64,000 bases of DNA from JACVCJ01 sp052437175 (lineage in GTDB: Bacteria; Bacteroidota; Bacteroidia; CAIKAF01). The translations under genes were made by a program, and so were the position numbers. Each line of letters begins with the position of its first letter. Within the stretch, counting starts at the first letter, position 1. Under the pieces are notes generated by a model, which was given only the letters and a program-made list of their open reading frames with translations, made no database searches and was not told the DNA's origin. Of this stretch, positions 50,201-60,600 are shown in pieces. Location: assembly GCA_052437175.1 (NCBI GenBank), contig JBQVOK010000006.1, positions 186,001 through 250,000 on the forward strand. The letters are read 5' to 3'.

Positions 50201-52369
50201 ATGAAGACTTCAGGCACATTATTTTCGGCCCTGTGCCTCTGCACCGCCGTTTCAGCACAGCTTCCTGCCTCACTTTCAGGCACCGTAACGCTGCCCAAAC
50301 CTGCCGTGTGGAATATTACCGCGCCTGCATCCGTGCAGCTGCCGGCAGCCGGAACTGATAAAGTATACGATTTTGGCATCTCCCTTCCGCTGGATACCGG
50401 CCTGCAGCTTTCGGGCTTTACGGAGCTGGGAAAAGGCGTACACGTAAAACAGCTCATTTTTGAATCGCAGGGCGCCTTATCGCTGAACTTTTTTTTCTCC
50501 GGTATTTCGGCACCCGAAGGTACCCGTTTCTGGCTTTTTAACGAATACGGTGTACTGGGGCCTTACAGCCCTTCCGAAGCTGCACTCGACGGCTCTTTTG
50601 TAACCCTGCCCCTGGGCGGACAGCGCTGCACGCTGGAAGTACAGTCGCCCCTTACCGGGGCCTGGTTCCATGCCCGGCTGCAGTCGGCCATCTACGGCAT
50701 ACGGGCCGATTTTCTGCCGGCCAAGGGCTTTGGTTCTTCGGGCAACTGCAATGTAAACATCAATTGTCCGCAGGGCGCTAACTGGCAGACGGAGAAACGT
50801 TCGGCCGTGATGCTGCTTAGCAGCGGCGGCACCCGTTTCTGTTCCGGGGCTCTTGTGAATAACACCGCCGAAGACGGCAGACCCTATATTCTTACCGCCA
50901 ATCACTGCAATGTGACCACGTCCACGGTTTTCATGTTCAATTACGAAAGCCCCGACTGCAGCGATATCGACGGTCCGCAGACCCAGACGGTGAACGGCGC
51001 CGTGATCCACGCGCGGCATGCCCCTTCAGACTTTGCCCTGCTGGAAATGAACTTTCCGCCGCCGGCCAATTACTTTGCCTATTACAGCGGCTGGGACCGC
51101 AGCGGAACGGCTACGGAAGACCATGTGGGCATTCATCACCCCAAAGGAGATATTAAAAAAATAAGCCGGGATACCTCCCTGATACTGGATACCTGTTATA
51201 CCTGCGCCGATCCGGCACAGAACCACTGGAAGGTACAGAAATGGGATTCCGGCACCACGGAAGGCGGCTCCAGCGGATCGCCCCTGTACGACGCCGCACA
51301 CCGCATTGTGGGACAGCTGCACGGCGGACAGGCTTCCTGCAGCAATCCGAACGGAAGTGATTTTTACGGTAAGTTCTCCGTAAGCTGGGAGGGTGGAGGT
51401 ACACCTGAGACCCGGCTGCGCGACTGGCTCGATCCGGCAGGTACCGGGGTAATGACCCTGGACGGGCACCAGCCTTCTACCGCGCCTGTAGCCTACGGGC
51501 TGGATATCAGTTCTTTTACTTCGGCCGATTCCGTAACCTGCGCCGATACCGCCAGGGTATTTGTACTGATCTCGAACATCGGCTTTCAGCAGCTGGATTC
51601 GGTTTGTGTACAGCTGAATACAGGTAATGATAGCCTGCTGCAATGCAAAGGCGGTAGCTGGGACTACAGCGACCAGGTGATGTTCAGCTTTCCGTCGCAG
51701 CCGCTCGCTCTCTTCGGCGAAAACACGTTCCGGGCCACAGCCTGGTCTCCCGGCACCACGGCTGCCGATACGGCAGAATACACGGTTGTGCGCGTACAGG
51801 GCTCCGAAGTGCGCCTGGTTGTACAGTATGATCTGTACCCGCAGGAATTTTCCTGGGAGATAAAAGACGCATCCGGCGATGTGGTGGAAAGCGGTTCTGG
51901 CCTGAATGCCTCCGCACAGTCGACCGACACCCTGAACATCTGCCTGCCCTATGCCTGTTACACGCTGCGCCTCAGCGATTCCGGCGAAGACGGGCTTTGC
52001 TGTGGTTTTGGCAACGGCCGCGCTGAACTTTTAGACATCAACGGTGTACAAATAGGAGCCTGGAGCAGTTTCGGCGCTTCGCAGGAGCTGGATTTCTGTA
52101 ATCCGTATACCCCGGGGCTTACGGATAAGGACATTTTTGTGTTCCCGAATCCCGCTTCCGGCAGCATTAACGTGGCCCTGCCCGGCAACCTGTACGAACA
52201 GGCCGAGTTGCTGCTGATCTGCGACATGAACGGGAAAGTGTTGGTAAAAAAGGAAAATGACTTGAAATATTTAAATACTTTTGACGTTTCAAACTGGGCT
52301 CAGGGCGTATATATCGTATATATGCGTTCCGGCAAGAACAAGGCCCGCACCCGTTTTGTGAAGATATAA
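50201..52369 (+). CDS. secreted trypsin-like serine protease with type IX sorting domain
   Basis: A 722-residue exported peptidase. The triad is visible: His in YILTANHCN (about residue 236), Asp in PSDFALLEM (about 274) and Ser in TTEGGSSGSPL (about 362). The Cys pairs near these sites match lysyl-endopeptidase-type S1 enzymes of Bacteroidota. A pro-domain precedes, and an Ig-like part plus the FVFPNPASGSINVAL to RTRFVKI sorting tail follow, so it is secreted by the type IX system. It starts an operon that continues with a CarboxypepD_reg protein, a TonB receptor and a lipid kinase. Confidence 0.92.
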   Translation: MKTSGTLFSALCLCTAVSAQLPASLSGTVTLPKPAVWNITAPASVQLPAAGTDKVYDFGISLPLDTGLQLSGFTELGKGVHVKQLIFESQGALSLNFFFSGISAPEGTRFWLFNEYGVLGPYSPSEAALDGSFVTLPLGGQRCTLEVQSPLTGAWFHARLQSAIYGIRADFLPAKGFGSSGNCNVNINCPQGANWQTEKRSAVMLLSSGGTRFCSGALVNNTAEDGRPYILTANHCNVTTSTVFMFNYESPDCSDIDGPQTQTVNGAVIHARHAPSDFALLEMNFPPPANYFAYYSGWDRSGTATEDHVGIHHPKGDIKKISRDTSLILDTCYTCADPAQNHWKVQKWDSGTTEGGSSGSPLYDAAHRIVGQLHGGQASCSNPNGSDFYGKFSVSWEGGGTPETRLRDWLDPAGTGVMTLDGHQPSTAPVAYGLDISSFTSADSVTCADTARVFVLISNIGFQQLDSVCVQLNTGNDSLLQCKGGSWDYSDQVMFSFPSQPLALFGENTFRATAWSPGTTAADTAEYTVVRVQGSEVRLVVQYDLYPQEFSWEIKDASGDVVESGSGLNASAQSTDTLNICLPYACYTLRLSDSGEDGLCCGFGNGRAELLDINGVQIGAWSSFGASQELDFCNPYTPGLTDKDIFVFPNPASGSINVALPGNLYEQAELLLICDMNGKVLVKKENDLKYLNTFDVSNWAQGVYIVYMRSGKNKARTRFVKI

Positions 52370-52370
52370 C

Positions 52371-53024
52371 ATGAAAAGAACTGTTTACATACTATTCCTG
52401 ATGTTGCTCTGTGTAACGGCCGCGTCTGCCCAGAAGGCAGATTCGGACACCACGAAAAAGATAACCGCGGTACAGATCAGCGGACTTGTGGCAGATATCG
52501 ACAGCAGCAAGGCCATTCCCTTTGTTACCGTACGTATTAAAAACGCGCGTATGGGTACCATTTCCGACTACGATGGCTTCTTTACCGTAGTGGCCAAACC
52601 CGGCGATACCCTGCTGTTCTCGAGCGTGGGGTATAAAAGCGGGCTCTATTTTGTGCCCAAAGACCCGGAAGAAGACCGCATTTACATGCAGAAACAGCTG
52701 AAAAGAGATACCATTTACCTCAAGACCAAAACCGTGATGCCCTTCTCGAAAGAAGGTTTCGAAAAAGCCTTCATGGACCTGAAACTGAACGACGAGGATT
52801 ACGACCGCGCCATGAAGAACCTGAACGAACAGGAACTGGCGCTCGTATATGAAAATACGCCCATTTCGGGAGGAGTGGCCTTTAAGAACGTAATGGCCGA
52901 ACGTAACTACCAGGCTTACTACGCCGGCGGTATTCCCCCGGCCAATATCCTGAATCCCATAGCCTGGTACAAATTCTTTGATGCACTGAAAAAAGGTAAA
53001 TTCAAGAATCCCGATAAAAAATAA
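52371..53024 (+). CDS. CarboxypepD_reg-like domain protein
   Basis: A 217-residue exported protein: signal peptide ending ASAQ, then a carboxypeptidase D regulatory-like domain (VQISGLVADIDSSKAIPFVTVRIKNARMGTISDYDGFFTVV). A charged C-terminal part without a barrel follows (GFEKAFMDLKLNDEDYDRAM). It starts 1 nt after the protease stop and 17 nt before the TonB receptor, so it is mid-operon. Such stand-alone CarboxypepD_reg proteins occur with TonB receptors but their job is unknown. Confidence 0.85.
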   Translation: MKRTVYILFLMLLCVTAASAQKADSDTTKKITAVQISGLVADIDSSKAIPFVTVRIKNARMGTISDYDGFFTVVAKPGDTLLFSSVGYKSGLYFVPKDPEEDRIYMQKQLKRDTIYLKTKTVMPFSKEGFEKAFMDLKLNDEDYDRAMKNLNEQELALVYENTPISGGVAFKNVMAERNYQAYYAGGIPPANILNPIAWYKFFDALKKGKFKNPDKK

Positions 53025-53041
53025 GGCAGCCCTGTTCCCCG

Positions 53042-55555
53042 ATGAAAAAAAAAGTAGTACTTACCTTACTGGGATGCCTGTTGGCTCTGCTTTCCCATGC
53101 CCAGACGGCCATAGTACAGGGAACGGTTAAAGATCACCTGGGACTGCCGCTCGCTTTTGCACACGTATACGTAGAAGGCGAAAGAACCCTGGCCAGCACC
53201 GATGCCGACGGAAAATACAGTCTGAAAGTACCTGCAGGCCGCAAAATTGTGGTGGTGGCCAGTTATGTAGGGTTCGAGAACGAGACCCGCTCCTTTAACC
53301 TGAAAGAAGGCGAAACGGTAAATTATGCGCCGCTGCTGAATCCTTCCTCTACGCGCGATACGGCCGTAATAAAGGCAGACCGTCACTATGGCATGCCCAC
53401 GGTGAGCATCGACCCCGAACACGCCAAGGTTATTTCCACGGTGGGCGACCCCATCATTGCCCTTATTAAATCGCAGGTGGGCGTGAACAGCAACAGCGAA
53501 CTGGGTACAGGTTATTCGGTACGCGGGGGCAGTTTCGACGAGAACCTTATTTACATCAACGACGTAGAGGTGTACCGTCCGTTCCTGGCCCGCAGCGGTC
53601 AGCAGGAGGGCCTTTCCTTCATCAACAGCGATATGATCTCGGAGATCGCCTTTTCTTCCGGCGGTTTTGAGGCCCGTTACGGCGATAAAATGTCGTCCGT
53701 ACTGAATATTACGTACCGCAAACCCACCAAATTTGCTGCCGGCGGAAACATTGGTCTGCTGGGCGGAAGCGCCTATGTACAGGCCCCGCTGTTTAAAAAA
53801 CGCCTGCAGCTGAACCTGGGCGGACGTTACCGTTCCAACAACTACCTGCTGCGGTTTATGGATACCCGCGGCGAATACAAACCCCGCTTTTACGATTTCC
53901 AGGGCCAGGCTACCTTTATCGCCTCCGAAAAGGTAGATATTTCCCTGCTGGGTATTTATTCCTCGAACCAGTACCTGTTCTTTCCGCAGTCGCGGGAGAC
54001 CTCGTTCGGCACCATACAGCAGACCTACAAACTGAGTGTGGCCATGGGCGGGCGCGAGATCACCAATTTTGCTACCGGCCTGGGTGCACTTACCATACTG
54101 GCCCGGCCGTCTGAACACGTAGAACTGAAATTCATCGGCTCCTATACCCAGACCAAAGAAAGCGAACGTTTCGATATCGAAGGTTCGTACAGGCTGGGCG
54201 AGCTGGACAATAACCCGGCCAGCGATACCTACGGCGAAGTAACCTCGCCCATCGGTTCCGGCGGTTACATAAACCATGCCCGCAATTTCCTGGAGGCCCG
54301 TATCATAGCAGTAGACCACAAAGGTATTTTCAGTAAGGATAAATTTTCCATACGCTGGGGAGCCCAGTACAAGAACGAACTCATCAACGATAAGCTGCGC
54401 GAGTGGAACATCAGCGACAGTGCTTCCTACCTGTTGCCGTACTATGGTCCGCAGGACGATACGCCCATCAATGCACAGACCTTCGTAAAGTCAGACATCA
54501 TGCTGCTCTCACACCGGGTAAGCGGCTATACGGAGTTCAATTACCGGGATATGGCAAAGGATTCCACCCTGATCATGTTCAATATCGGGGTGCGTGCCCA
54601 GTGGTGGAGCATCAATAAGGAATGGCTTATTTCGCCGCGTATGCAGCTGGCCGTTACGCCCAACTGGAAACGCCGCAATATGGTGTTCCGCGTGGCCGGC
54701 GGCGTATATTACCAGGCTCCGTTCTACCGCGAACTGCGCGATATGGACGGCAGCATCAATACCAGTGTAAAGGCACAGCGTTCCATTATGGCACTGGGCG
54801 GGCTCGATTACTATTTCAAAATATGGAAAAGACCCTTTAAACTTACGGCGGAAGCCTATTACAAGTACCTGACCAACCTGAATCCCTACGAACTGGACAA
54901 TATCCGCATCCGTTACTATGCCCAGAACAATGCCCGGGGCTTTGCCTACGGTGCCGATATGAAACTGAACGGCGAGTTTATCCGCGGTGTGGAGAGCTGG
55001 GCTACCATTTCCTTCCTGCAGACCAAAGAAGACATTAAAGACGATTACTATTACAAATATTACGACATAAACGGCAACCAGATCTACCCGGGCAGCAATG
55101 TGCCGGCTTTCGACAGCAGCCTGGTAACGCCGGGTTTTGTGCCGCGTCCCACCGATCAGCGCATTACCTTCAGTATTTTCTTCCAGGATAATATTCCCAA
55201 ACTGCCCCAGCTGAAAGTGAGCCTGAACCTGGTATTGGGTACGGGCTGGCCTTATGGTCCGCCCAATAAGAACCGCTACGCCGATACGCTGCGCATGCCG
55301 TTCTACCGTCGTGTGGACCTGGGTTTCCTGTACGAAGTGATCTCCCCCGACATCAAGTACAAAAGCGCCCGCATGGAAAACGCCAAAAAGTACATCCGCC
55401 GCGCCGCCTTTGCGCTGGAGATCTACAACCTGCTGGGCATCAACAATACCGTTTCCTACAACTGGATACGCGATTACAAAGGCTTTTACTACAGTGTTCC
55501 CAATTACCTCACACCACGGCTTTTCAACCTGAAATTCACCATCGATTTCAAGTAA
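53042..55555 (+). CDS. TonB-dependent receptor, outer-membrane
   Basis: An 837-residue outer-membrane receptor. Signal peptide ending SHAQ, an N-terminal CarboxypepD_reg domain (VQGTVKDHLGLPLAFAHVYVEG), a plug (TVGDPIIALIKSQVGVN, SVRGGSFDENLIYINDVEVYR, FSSGGFEARYGDKMSSVLN), then a long barrel that ends with an aromatic-type tail, FNLKFTIDFK. No SusD-like gene follows, so it is not a SusCD pair; a peptide or iron chelate is possible as ligand. The secreted protease in the same operon suggests uptake of peptide products, but this is inference. Confidence 0.93.
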   Translation: MKKKVVLTLLGCLLALLSHAQTAIVQGTVKDHLGLPLAFAHVYVEGERTLASTDADGKYSLKVPAGRKIVVVASYVGFENETRSFNLKEGETVNYAPLLNPSSTRDTAVIKADRHYGMPTVSIDPEHAKVISTVGDPIIALIKSQVGVNSNSELGTGYSVRGGSFDENLIYINDVEVYRPFLARSGQQEGLSFINSDMISEIAFSSGGFEARYGDKMSSVLNITYRKPTKFAAGGNIGLLGGSAYVQAPLFKKRLQLNLGGRYRSNNYLLRFMDTRGEYKPRFYDFQGQATFIASEKVDISLLGIYSSNQYLFFPQSRETSFGTIQQTYKLSVAMGGREITNFATGLGALTILARPSEHVELKFIGSYTQTKESERFDIEGSYRLGELDNNPASDTYGEVTSPIGSGGYINHARNFLEARIIAVDHKGIFSKDKFSIRWGAQYKNELINDKLREWNISDSASYLLPYYGPQDDTPINAQTFVKSDIMLLSHRVSGYTEFNYRDMAKDSTLIMFNIGVRAQWWSINKEWLISPRMQLAVTPNWKRRNMVFRVAGGVYYQAPFYRELRDMDGSINTSVKAQRSIMALGGLDYYFKIWKRPFKLTAEAYYKYLTNLNPYELDNIRIRYYAQNNARGFAYGADMKLNGEFIRGVESWATISFLQTKEDIKDDYYYKYYDINGNQIYPGSNVPAFDSSLVTPGFVPRPTDQRITFSIFFQDNIPKLPQLKVSLNLVLGTGWPYGPPNKNRYADTLRMPFYRRVDLGFLYEVISPDIKYKSARMENAKKYIRRAAFALEIYNLLGINNTVSYNWIRDYKGFYYSVPNYLTPRLFNLKFTIDFK

Positions 55556-55556
55556 T

Positions 55557-55919
55557 ATGAAAAGGCGCTGGATGGCTTTCGTATATGCATGGAAAGGATT
55601 GCGCTACGCCTTCCGTACCCAGCCTAATTTTCGCATACACATAGCAGCCGTTCTCCTGGTAAATGCCGCCGGACTCTGTTTTAAGATACAGGCAAGGGAG
55701 TGGATACTGATCTGGATCTGCATCGCTATGGTACTGGCGGCCGAACTCATCAACACAGCCCTGGAAATGCTTACGGATAAACTATGGCCGGAACGCAACC
55801 CCAAAGCCGGGCATATTAAAGACCTGGCGGCCGCAGCTGTGCTGGTATGCGCGCTGGTAAGCCTGGCAACGGCAGCTGTCATCTTTGTACCGTACATCCG
55901 CAGTGCCCTGCAGGGATGA
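55557..55919 (+). CDS. dgkA: diacylglycerol/undecaprenol kinase
   Basis: A 120-residue membrane protein with three helices. It has the family's ELINTALEMLTDKL motif at about 62-75 and the HIKDLAAAAVLV stretch after it, which hold the catalytic Glu and the metal-binding Asp. It phosphorylates diacylglycerol or undecaprenol on the inner membrane. It follows the TonB receptor by 1 nt and ends the operon. Confidence 0.93.
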   Translation: MKRRWMAFVYAWKGLRYAFRTQPNFRIHIAAVLLVNAAGLCFKIQAREWILIWICIAMVLAAELINTALEMLTDKLWPERNPKAGHIKDLAAAAVLVCALVSLATAAVIFVPYIRSALQG

Positions 55920-55989
55920 GCGGAACGCTTTCCTGAAAAATCATTGTTTTAAGTAATGGTTAATTTCTTTTACGGTAGGTATTGCTAAC

Positions 55990-55997
55990 TATATTTG
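55990..55997 (+). promoter_or_regulatory. -7 box TATATTTG of the MarR/efflux operon
   Basis: A full TAnnTTTG match ending 4 nt before the MarR ATG at 56002, so the first gene is probably leaderless. Confidence 0.6.
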
Positions 55998-56001
55998 TGG
56001 C

Positions 56002-56493
56002 ATGGCGCAACGAACCAAAAACGCATTTACCGATCGCAAGCTTCCCCTGGGGCAGTATTTTTCCGTAATGGCCAAACAGTATTTCGCTTCCCTGTCCAAA
56101 CACATGGAAGACATTGACCCCGGCCGCTATTTTACGGTACTCCTTTACCTGCATTCCGAAAAAAAGGGGATACCCCAGCAGCAGATCAGCGAGAACCTGC
56201 ACATCGACAAAGTTTACGTGGTAAAGATCCTCGATTACCTGGAAGAGCATAACTTTGTAGAAAGGCTTGTAAATGCCGAGGACCGCAGGGAAAAGCAGGT
56301 GATGCTTACAGCCACGGGCGTAAAGAACATAGAACGCATCCGCAAAAAGGTAAAGGATTTCGAGAAGATCGCCTTCAACGGGTTTACGGCCGAGGAAATA
56401 CAGCATTTTTACGAACAGATGCAGCGTATCAACGAAAATTTCGAGGCTTTACCGAAGAATCCGATGCGGATAAAGATACAACATGGTGATTAA
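56002..56493 (+). CDS. MarR family transcriptional regulator
   Basis: A 163-residue winged-helix regulator. The recognition region is PQQQISENLHIDKVYVVKILDYLEEHN and the wing VNAEDRREKQVMLTATG. The last part has KVKDFEKIAFNGFTAEEIQHF. It lies 112 nt before an RND efflux operon and likely represses it, with release by a drug or metabolite. Note that its own start is almost at the promoter box. Confidence 0.93.
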   Translation: MAQRTKNAFTDRKLPLGQYFSVMAKQYFASLSKHMEDIDPGRYFTVLLYLHSEKKGIPQQQISENLHIDKVYVVKILDYLEEHNFVERLVNAEDRREKQVMLTATGVKNIERIRKKVKDFEKIAFNGFTAEEIQHFYEQMQRINENFEALPKNPMRIKIQHGD

Positions 56494-56605
56494 AAACGGC
56501 CATGATCTGCCCTTCTTCAAAATTACTTCAGAATTGTGCATTTAGTTTAAAGCGATAACACAAATAAGGACAGTCAAAGACCCTCTGCAGCAACATCTAT
56601 ACAAC

Positions 56606-57670
56606 ATGAAAAAGAGAACGATCATAATCGGCATACTGGTACTGGCTTTCCTGGGCTGGATAGGCTGGAAGGTGGTGGCTAAGATGACCGCATCGGCCGA
56701 GAACGGCAAGCCGGGGGCTTCGGGTACAAAGGCTATTTCGGTACTCGGCACCGTGGTAAAAGAGCAGGACATCAGCGAAAACCTGCTTAGCAGCGGTTCC
56801 GTACTGGCATTTCAGAACGTGGTGCTGAAACCCGAAGTGAGCGGCCGTGTGGTGCAGCTGAACATTAAAGAAGGCGCCATTGTACAACAGGGTACCCTGC
56901 TGATGAAGATCTTCGATAACGACCTGCAGGCCCAGCTGCGTAAGCTGGAAATACAGCGCGAACTGGCTTCTAAGAACGAAACCCGCCTTAAAGAGCTGCT
57001 AAAGACCAATGCGGTAAGTACGCAGGACTATGACGCGGCCCTGAACCAGCTGCATACGATTGAGGCCGATATGGACCTGGTAAAGGCACAGATCGCCAAA
57101 ACGGAAATACGTGCGCCTTTTACCGGTAAACTCGGCCTGCGCCGCATCAGCCAGGGCGCTATTGTATCGCCGGCCGATGAAATTACCACGCTTACCCAGG
57201 TTTCGCCCCTCATCGTGGAATTCAGCATCCCGGAGCGCTATTATCCCGCGCTAACCCGCACCAAAGAGGTAAAATTCACTACGGAACTTTCCAAGGATAC
57301 GCTCACAGCACCCGTATATGCGCTGGAATCCCAAGTGGACGAGGCTACGCGCGCCCTGCGTGTACGGGCACTGTATCCCAATAAGAACAATACGCTGTAT
57401 CCCGGTGTATTTGCCAAAGTATGGGTAAACCTGCCGCACAGCGGTCCTTCGCTTATGGTGCCTACCAATGCCATTATCCCTGAACTGAAGGGACAGAAGG
57501 TATTTGTGGCCCGCGGGGGCAAAGCGGCCTCCGTAAAGATCAATATAGGCCTGCGTACCGATTCTACCGTGCAGGTAACCAGTGGTCTTAAACCCGGCGA
57601 TACGGTCATTACTACCGGCATTATGCAGCTGCGTCCTGGTATGCCTGTTACATTCACAAACCTGAAATAA
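56606..57670 (+). CDS. RND efflux periplasmic adaptor (MFP)
   Basis: A 354-residue membrane fusion protein. A single N-terminal anchor (IIIGILVLAFLGWIGW) is followed by the lipoyl-like half-motif VLKPEVSGRVVQLNIKEGAIV, a short coiled-coil hairpin near residues 95-145, and EIRAPFTGKLGLRRISQGAIV as the second half-motif. The C-terminal barrel ends with GLRTDSTVQVTSGLKPGDTV. It joins the inner-membrane pump to the outer-membrane channel. It starts 112 nt after MarR and 6 nt before the permease. Confidence 0.95.
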   Translation: MKKRTIIIGILVLAFLGWIGWKVVAKMTASAENGKPGASGTKAISVLGTVVKEQDISENLLSSGSVLAFQNVVLKPEVSGRVVQLNIKEGAIVQQGTLLMKIFDNDLQAQLRKLEIQRELASKNETRLKELLKTNAVSTQDYDAALNQLHTIEADMDLVKAQIAKTEIRAPFTGKLGLRRISQGAIVSPADEITTLTQVSPLIVEFSIPERYYPALTRTKEVKFTTELSKDTLTAPVYALESQVDEATRALRVRALYPNKNNTLYPGVFAKVWVNLPHSGPSLMVPTNAIIPELKGQKVFVARGGKAASVKINIGLRTDSTVQVTSGLKPGDTVITTGIMQLRPGMPVTFTNLK

Positions 57671-57676
57671 CGGCCT

Positions 57677-60600
57677 ATGAGTTTAGCATCCGTCAGCCTT
57701 AAAAGGCCGGTAATGGCCATTGTACTGAACATCGTGATCGTACTGTTCGGGGCCATTTCTTTTACGTACCTGGGTGTACGGGAGTATCCCTCCATCGATC
57801 CGCCCATTATTACCGTGCGCACCAATTATGTGGGCGCCAATGCCGATATCATCGAGTCGCAGATCACCGAACCGCTCGAAAAATCGATCAATGGTATTGC
57901 CGGTATCAAAAGTGTTTCTTCGTCCAGCAACCTCGGAAGCAGTGTAATCACGGTAGAGTTTGAACTGGGTGTGGACCTGGAAGCCGCCGCCAACGACGTG
58001 CGCGATAAGGTTTCGCAGGCCGTACGCCAGCTGCCGCTGGATATCGATGGTCCGCCCATCGTGTCCAAAGCCGATGCCAACTCCGACGCCATTATTTCTA
58101 TGCTGGTGCAGAGCGATACCCGCAGTCACCTGGAAATAAGTGATTATGCCACCAATGTACTGATGGAACGCCTGCAGACCATACCCGGCGTGAGCAGCAT
58201 ACAGGTATGGGGCGAGAAAAAATACGCCATGCGCCTGTGGATGGACCCGGCACGCCTGGCCGCACACCGCCTTTCGCCACAGGATGTGGTAGACGCCCTG
58301 AACCGCGAGAACGTGGAACTGCCCGGCGGTAAGATCGTAGGAAATACCACAGAACTCACCGTGCGCACCTTTGGCCGCTTGTATACCGAAGAGGATTTCA
58401 ACAACCTGATCATCGTGAACAACGGCAATACCATCGTGCGTTTCCGCGATGTGGGCTTTGCCCGCCTGGGACCGGAGAATGAGGAGACCATCCTGCGGGA
58501 ATCGAACGTGCCCATGATCGGTCTGGCCATTGTGCCGCAGCCCGGTGCCAACTACATCGACATCGCCGATGAGTTTTACAGCCGTTACGATAAACTGAAG
58601 GCCGAGACCCCGGAAGATATCCGCCTGGACATTGCCCTGGATCAGACCACCTTTATCCGTAATTCCATAGAGGAAGTAGAGGAGACCTTGCTCATTGCCT
58701 TTATCCTGGTGGTGATCATTATTTACCTGTTCTTCCGTGACTGGCTCATTGCCTTCCGTCCGCTGCTCGATATACCGGTATCGCTCATCGGAGCCTTCTT
58801 TATTATGTACATTTTCGGCTTCTCCATCAATGTACTTACGCTGCTGGCCATTGTGCTGGCTACGGGCCTGGTGGTGGACGACGGTATTGTGGTTACCGAG
58901 AATATCTTTAAGAAAATGGAGGAGGGGCTCGACAAGCACGAGGCCGCCCGCCGGGGTTCCGACGAGATATACTTTGCGGTGATCAGTACGTCTATTACAC
59001 TGGCCGTGGTATTCCTGCCCATTATTTTCCTCGAAGGCTTTGTGGGAAGGCTGTTCCGGGAGTTCGGCATTGTGATTGCCGGCGCCGTGCTCATCTCGGC
59101 CTTTGTATCTCTTACGCTTACGCCCGTACTGAATGTAAAAATGTCGCGCAAGGACCCCACCAAACGTTCGGCCTTTTATAAACGTACCGAACCCTTTTTC
59201 GAAGGCATGGAGAACGGCTACCGCGACCTGCTGAGTGCCTTTATGCACAAACGCTGGCTGGCCCTGGTGCTTATACTTGTCTGCGGAGGCATTATCTGGG
59301 CTACCTGGACCAACCTGAAATCGGAACTGGCCCCGCTCGAAGACCGCAGCGTATTCCGTGTAACGGCTTCGGCCCAGGAAGGCGCCTCTTTCGAGTTCAT
59401 GGACCGTTACATCCAGGAAATGGTACGGGTGGCGAAGGATTCCATCCCGGAAGCCCGCATCGTACTCAGTGTAACCTCTCCGGGCTTTTCAGGGTCGGGT
59501 AGTGCCAACTCCGGTTTTATACGCGTAATGCTTACGCCGCCCGGCGAACGGGAGCGGAGCCAGCAGCAGATCGTAGACATGCTCAGCCGCAATCTCTCTA
59601 AATTCAGCTGGGGGAAAGCGTTCGTGGTGCAGGACCAGACCATTTCTTCGGGAGGCGGCCCCCGTGGCGGACTGCCCGTACAATTCGTATTACAGAATTC
59701 CAGCTTCGAAAAAATAAAGGAATACCTGCCCAAATTCATGGACGAGGTACAGAAAAGCCCGGTATTCCAGGGTTCCGATGTAAACCTGAAGTTCAACAAA
59801 CCCGAACTGGCCCTGCAGATAAACCGGGATAAAGCCCGCGAAGCCGGCGTTTCCGTAGCCGAGATCGCCAATACCCTGCAGCAGGCCTTTAGTGGCGGAC
59901 GTATCGGTTATTTTACCAAAGATGGTAAACAATACCAGGTGATCGGCCAGTTTGACCGTGCCAACCGCGACGAACCGCTCGATCTTACCTCGATCTACAT
60001 GCGCACGTCCGGCGGGGACATGGTACAGATGGACAATTTTATTTCCGTGGCCGACCAGAGTTCGCCGCCACAGCTGTACCACTACAACCGTTACCGTTCG
60101 GCCACCGTGTCGGCAGGGCTGGCCCCGGGCAGGACCCTGGGCGACGGCATTGCCGAAATGCAGCGCATACAGCGCGATGTACTGGACGATACCTTCAGCA
60201 GTGACCTGGCGGGCCCCTCGCGTGACTTTGCCGAAAGTTCGGGCAATACCATGTTCGCCTTCCTGCTGGCCCTGGTGCTTATTTACCTGGTACTGGCCGC
60301 CCAGTTCGAGAGTTTCCTCGATCCGCTCATTATCATGATCACCGTACCGCTGGCCCTGGCCGGCGCCCTGCTGAGCCTCTGGCTGTTCGACCAGACCCTG
60401 AACATCTTTAGCCAGATCGGTATGATCATGCTGCTGGGCCTGGTGACCAAGAACGGTATCCTGATCGTGGAATTTGCCAATCACATAAAGGAACAGGGGA
60501 AAAACAAGTACGACGCGGCCATTGAGGCGGCCACCATGCGTTTGCGTCCCATCCTGATGACGAGCCTGGCCACGGCCCTCGGCGCCCTGCCCATTGCCCT

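Noticed and set aside
53042..55555. SusC of a SusCD pair
   Set aside because: No SusD-like gene follows; the next gene is diacylglycerol kinase.
57683..59248. 521-codon open frame antisense to the RND permease
   Set aside because: Shadow; sense strand has all relay residues.
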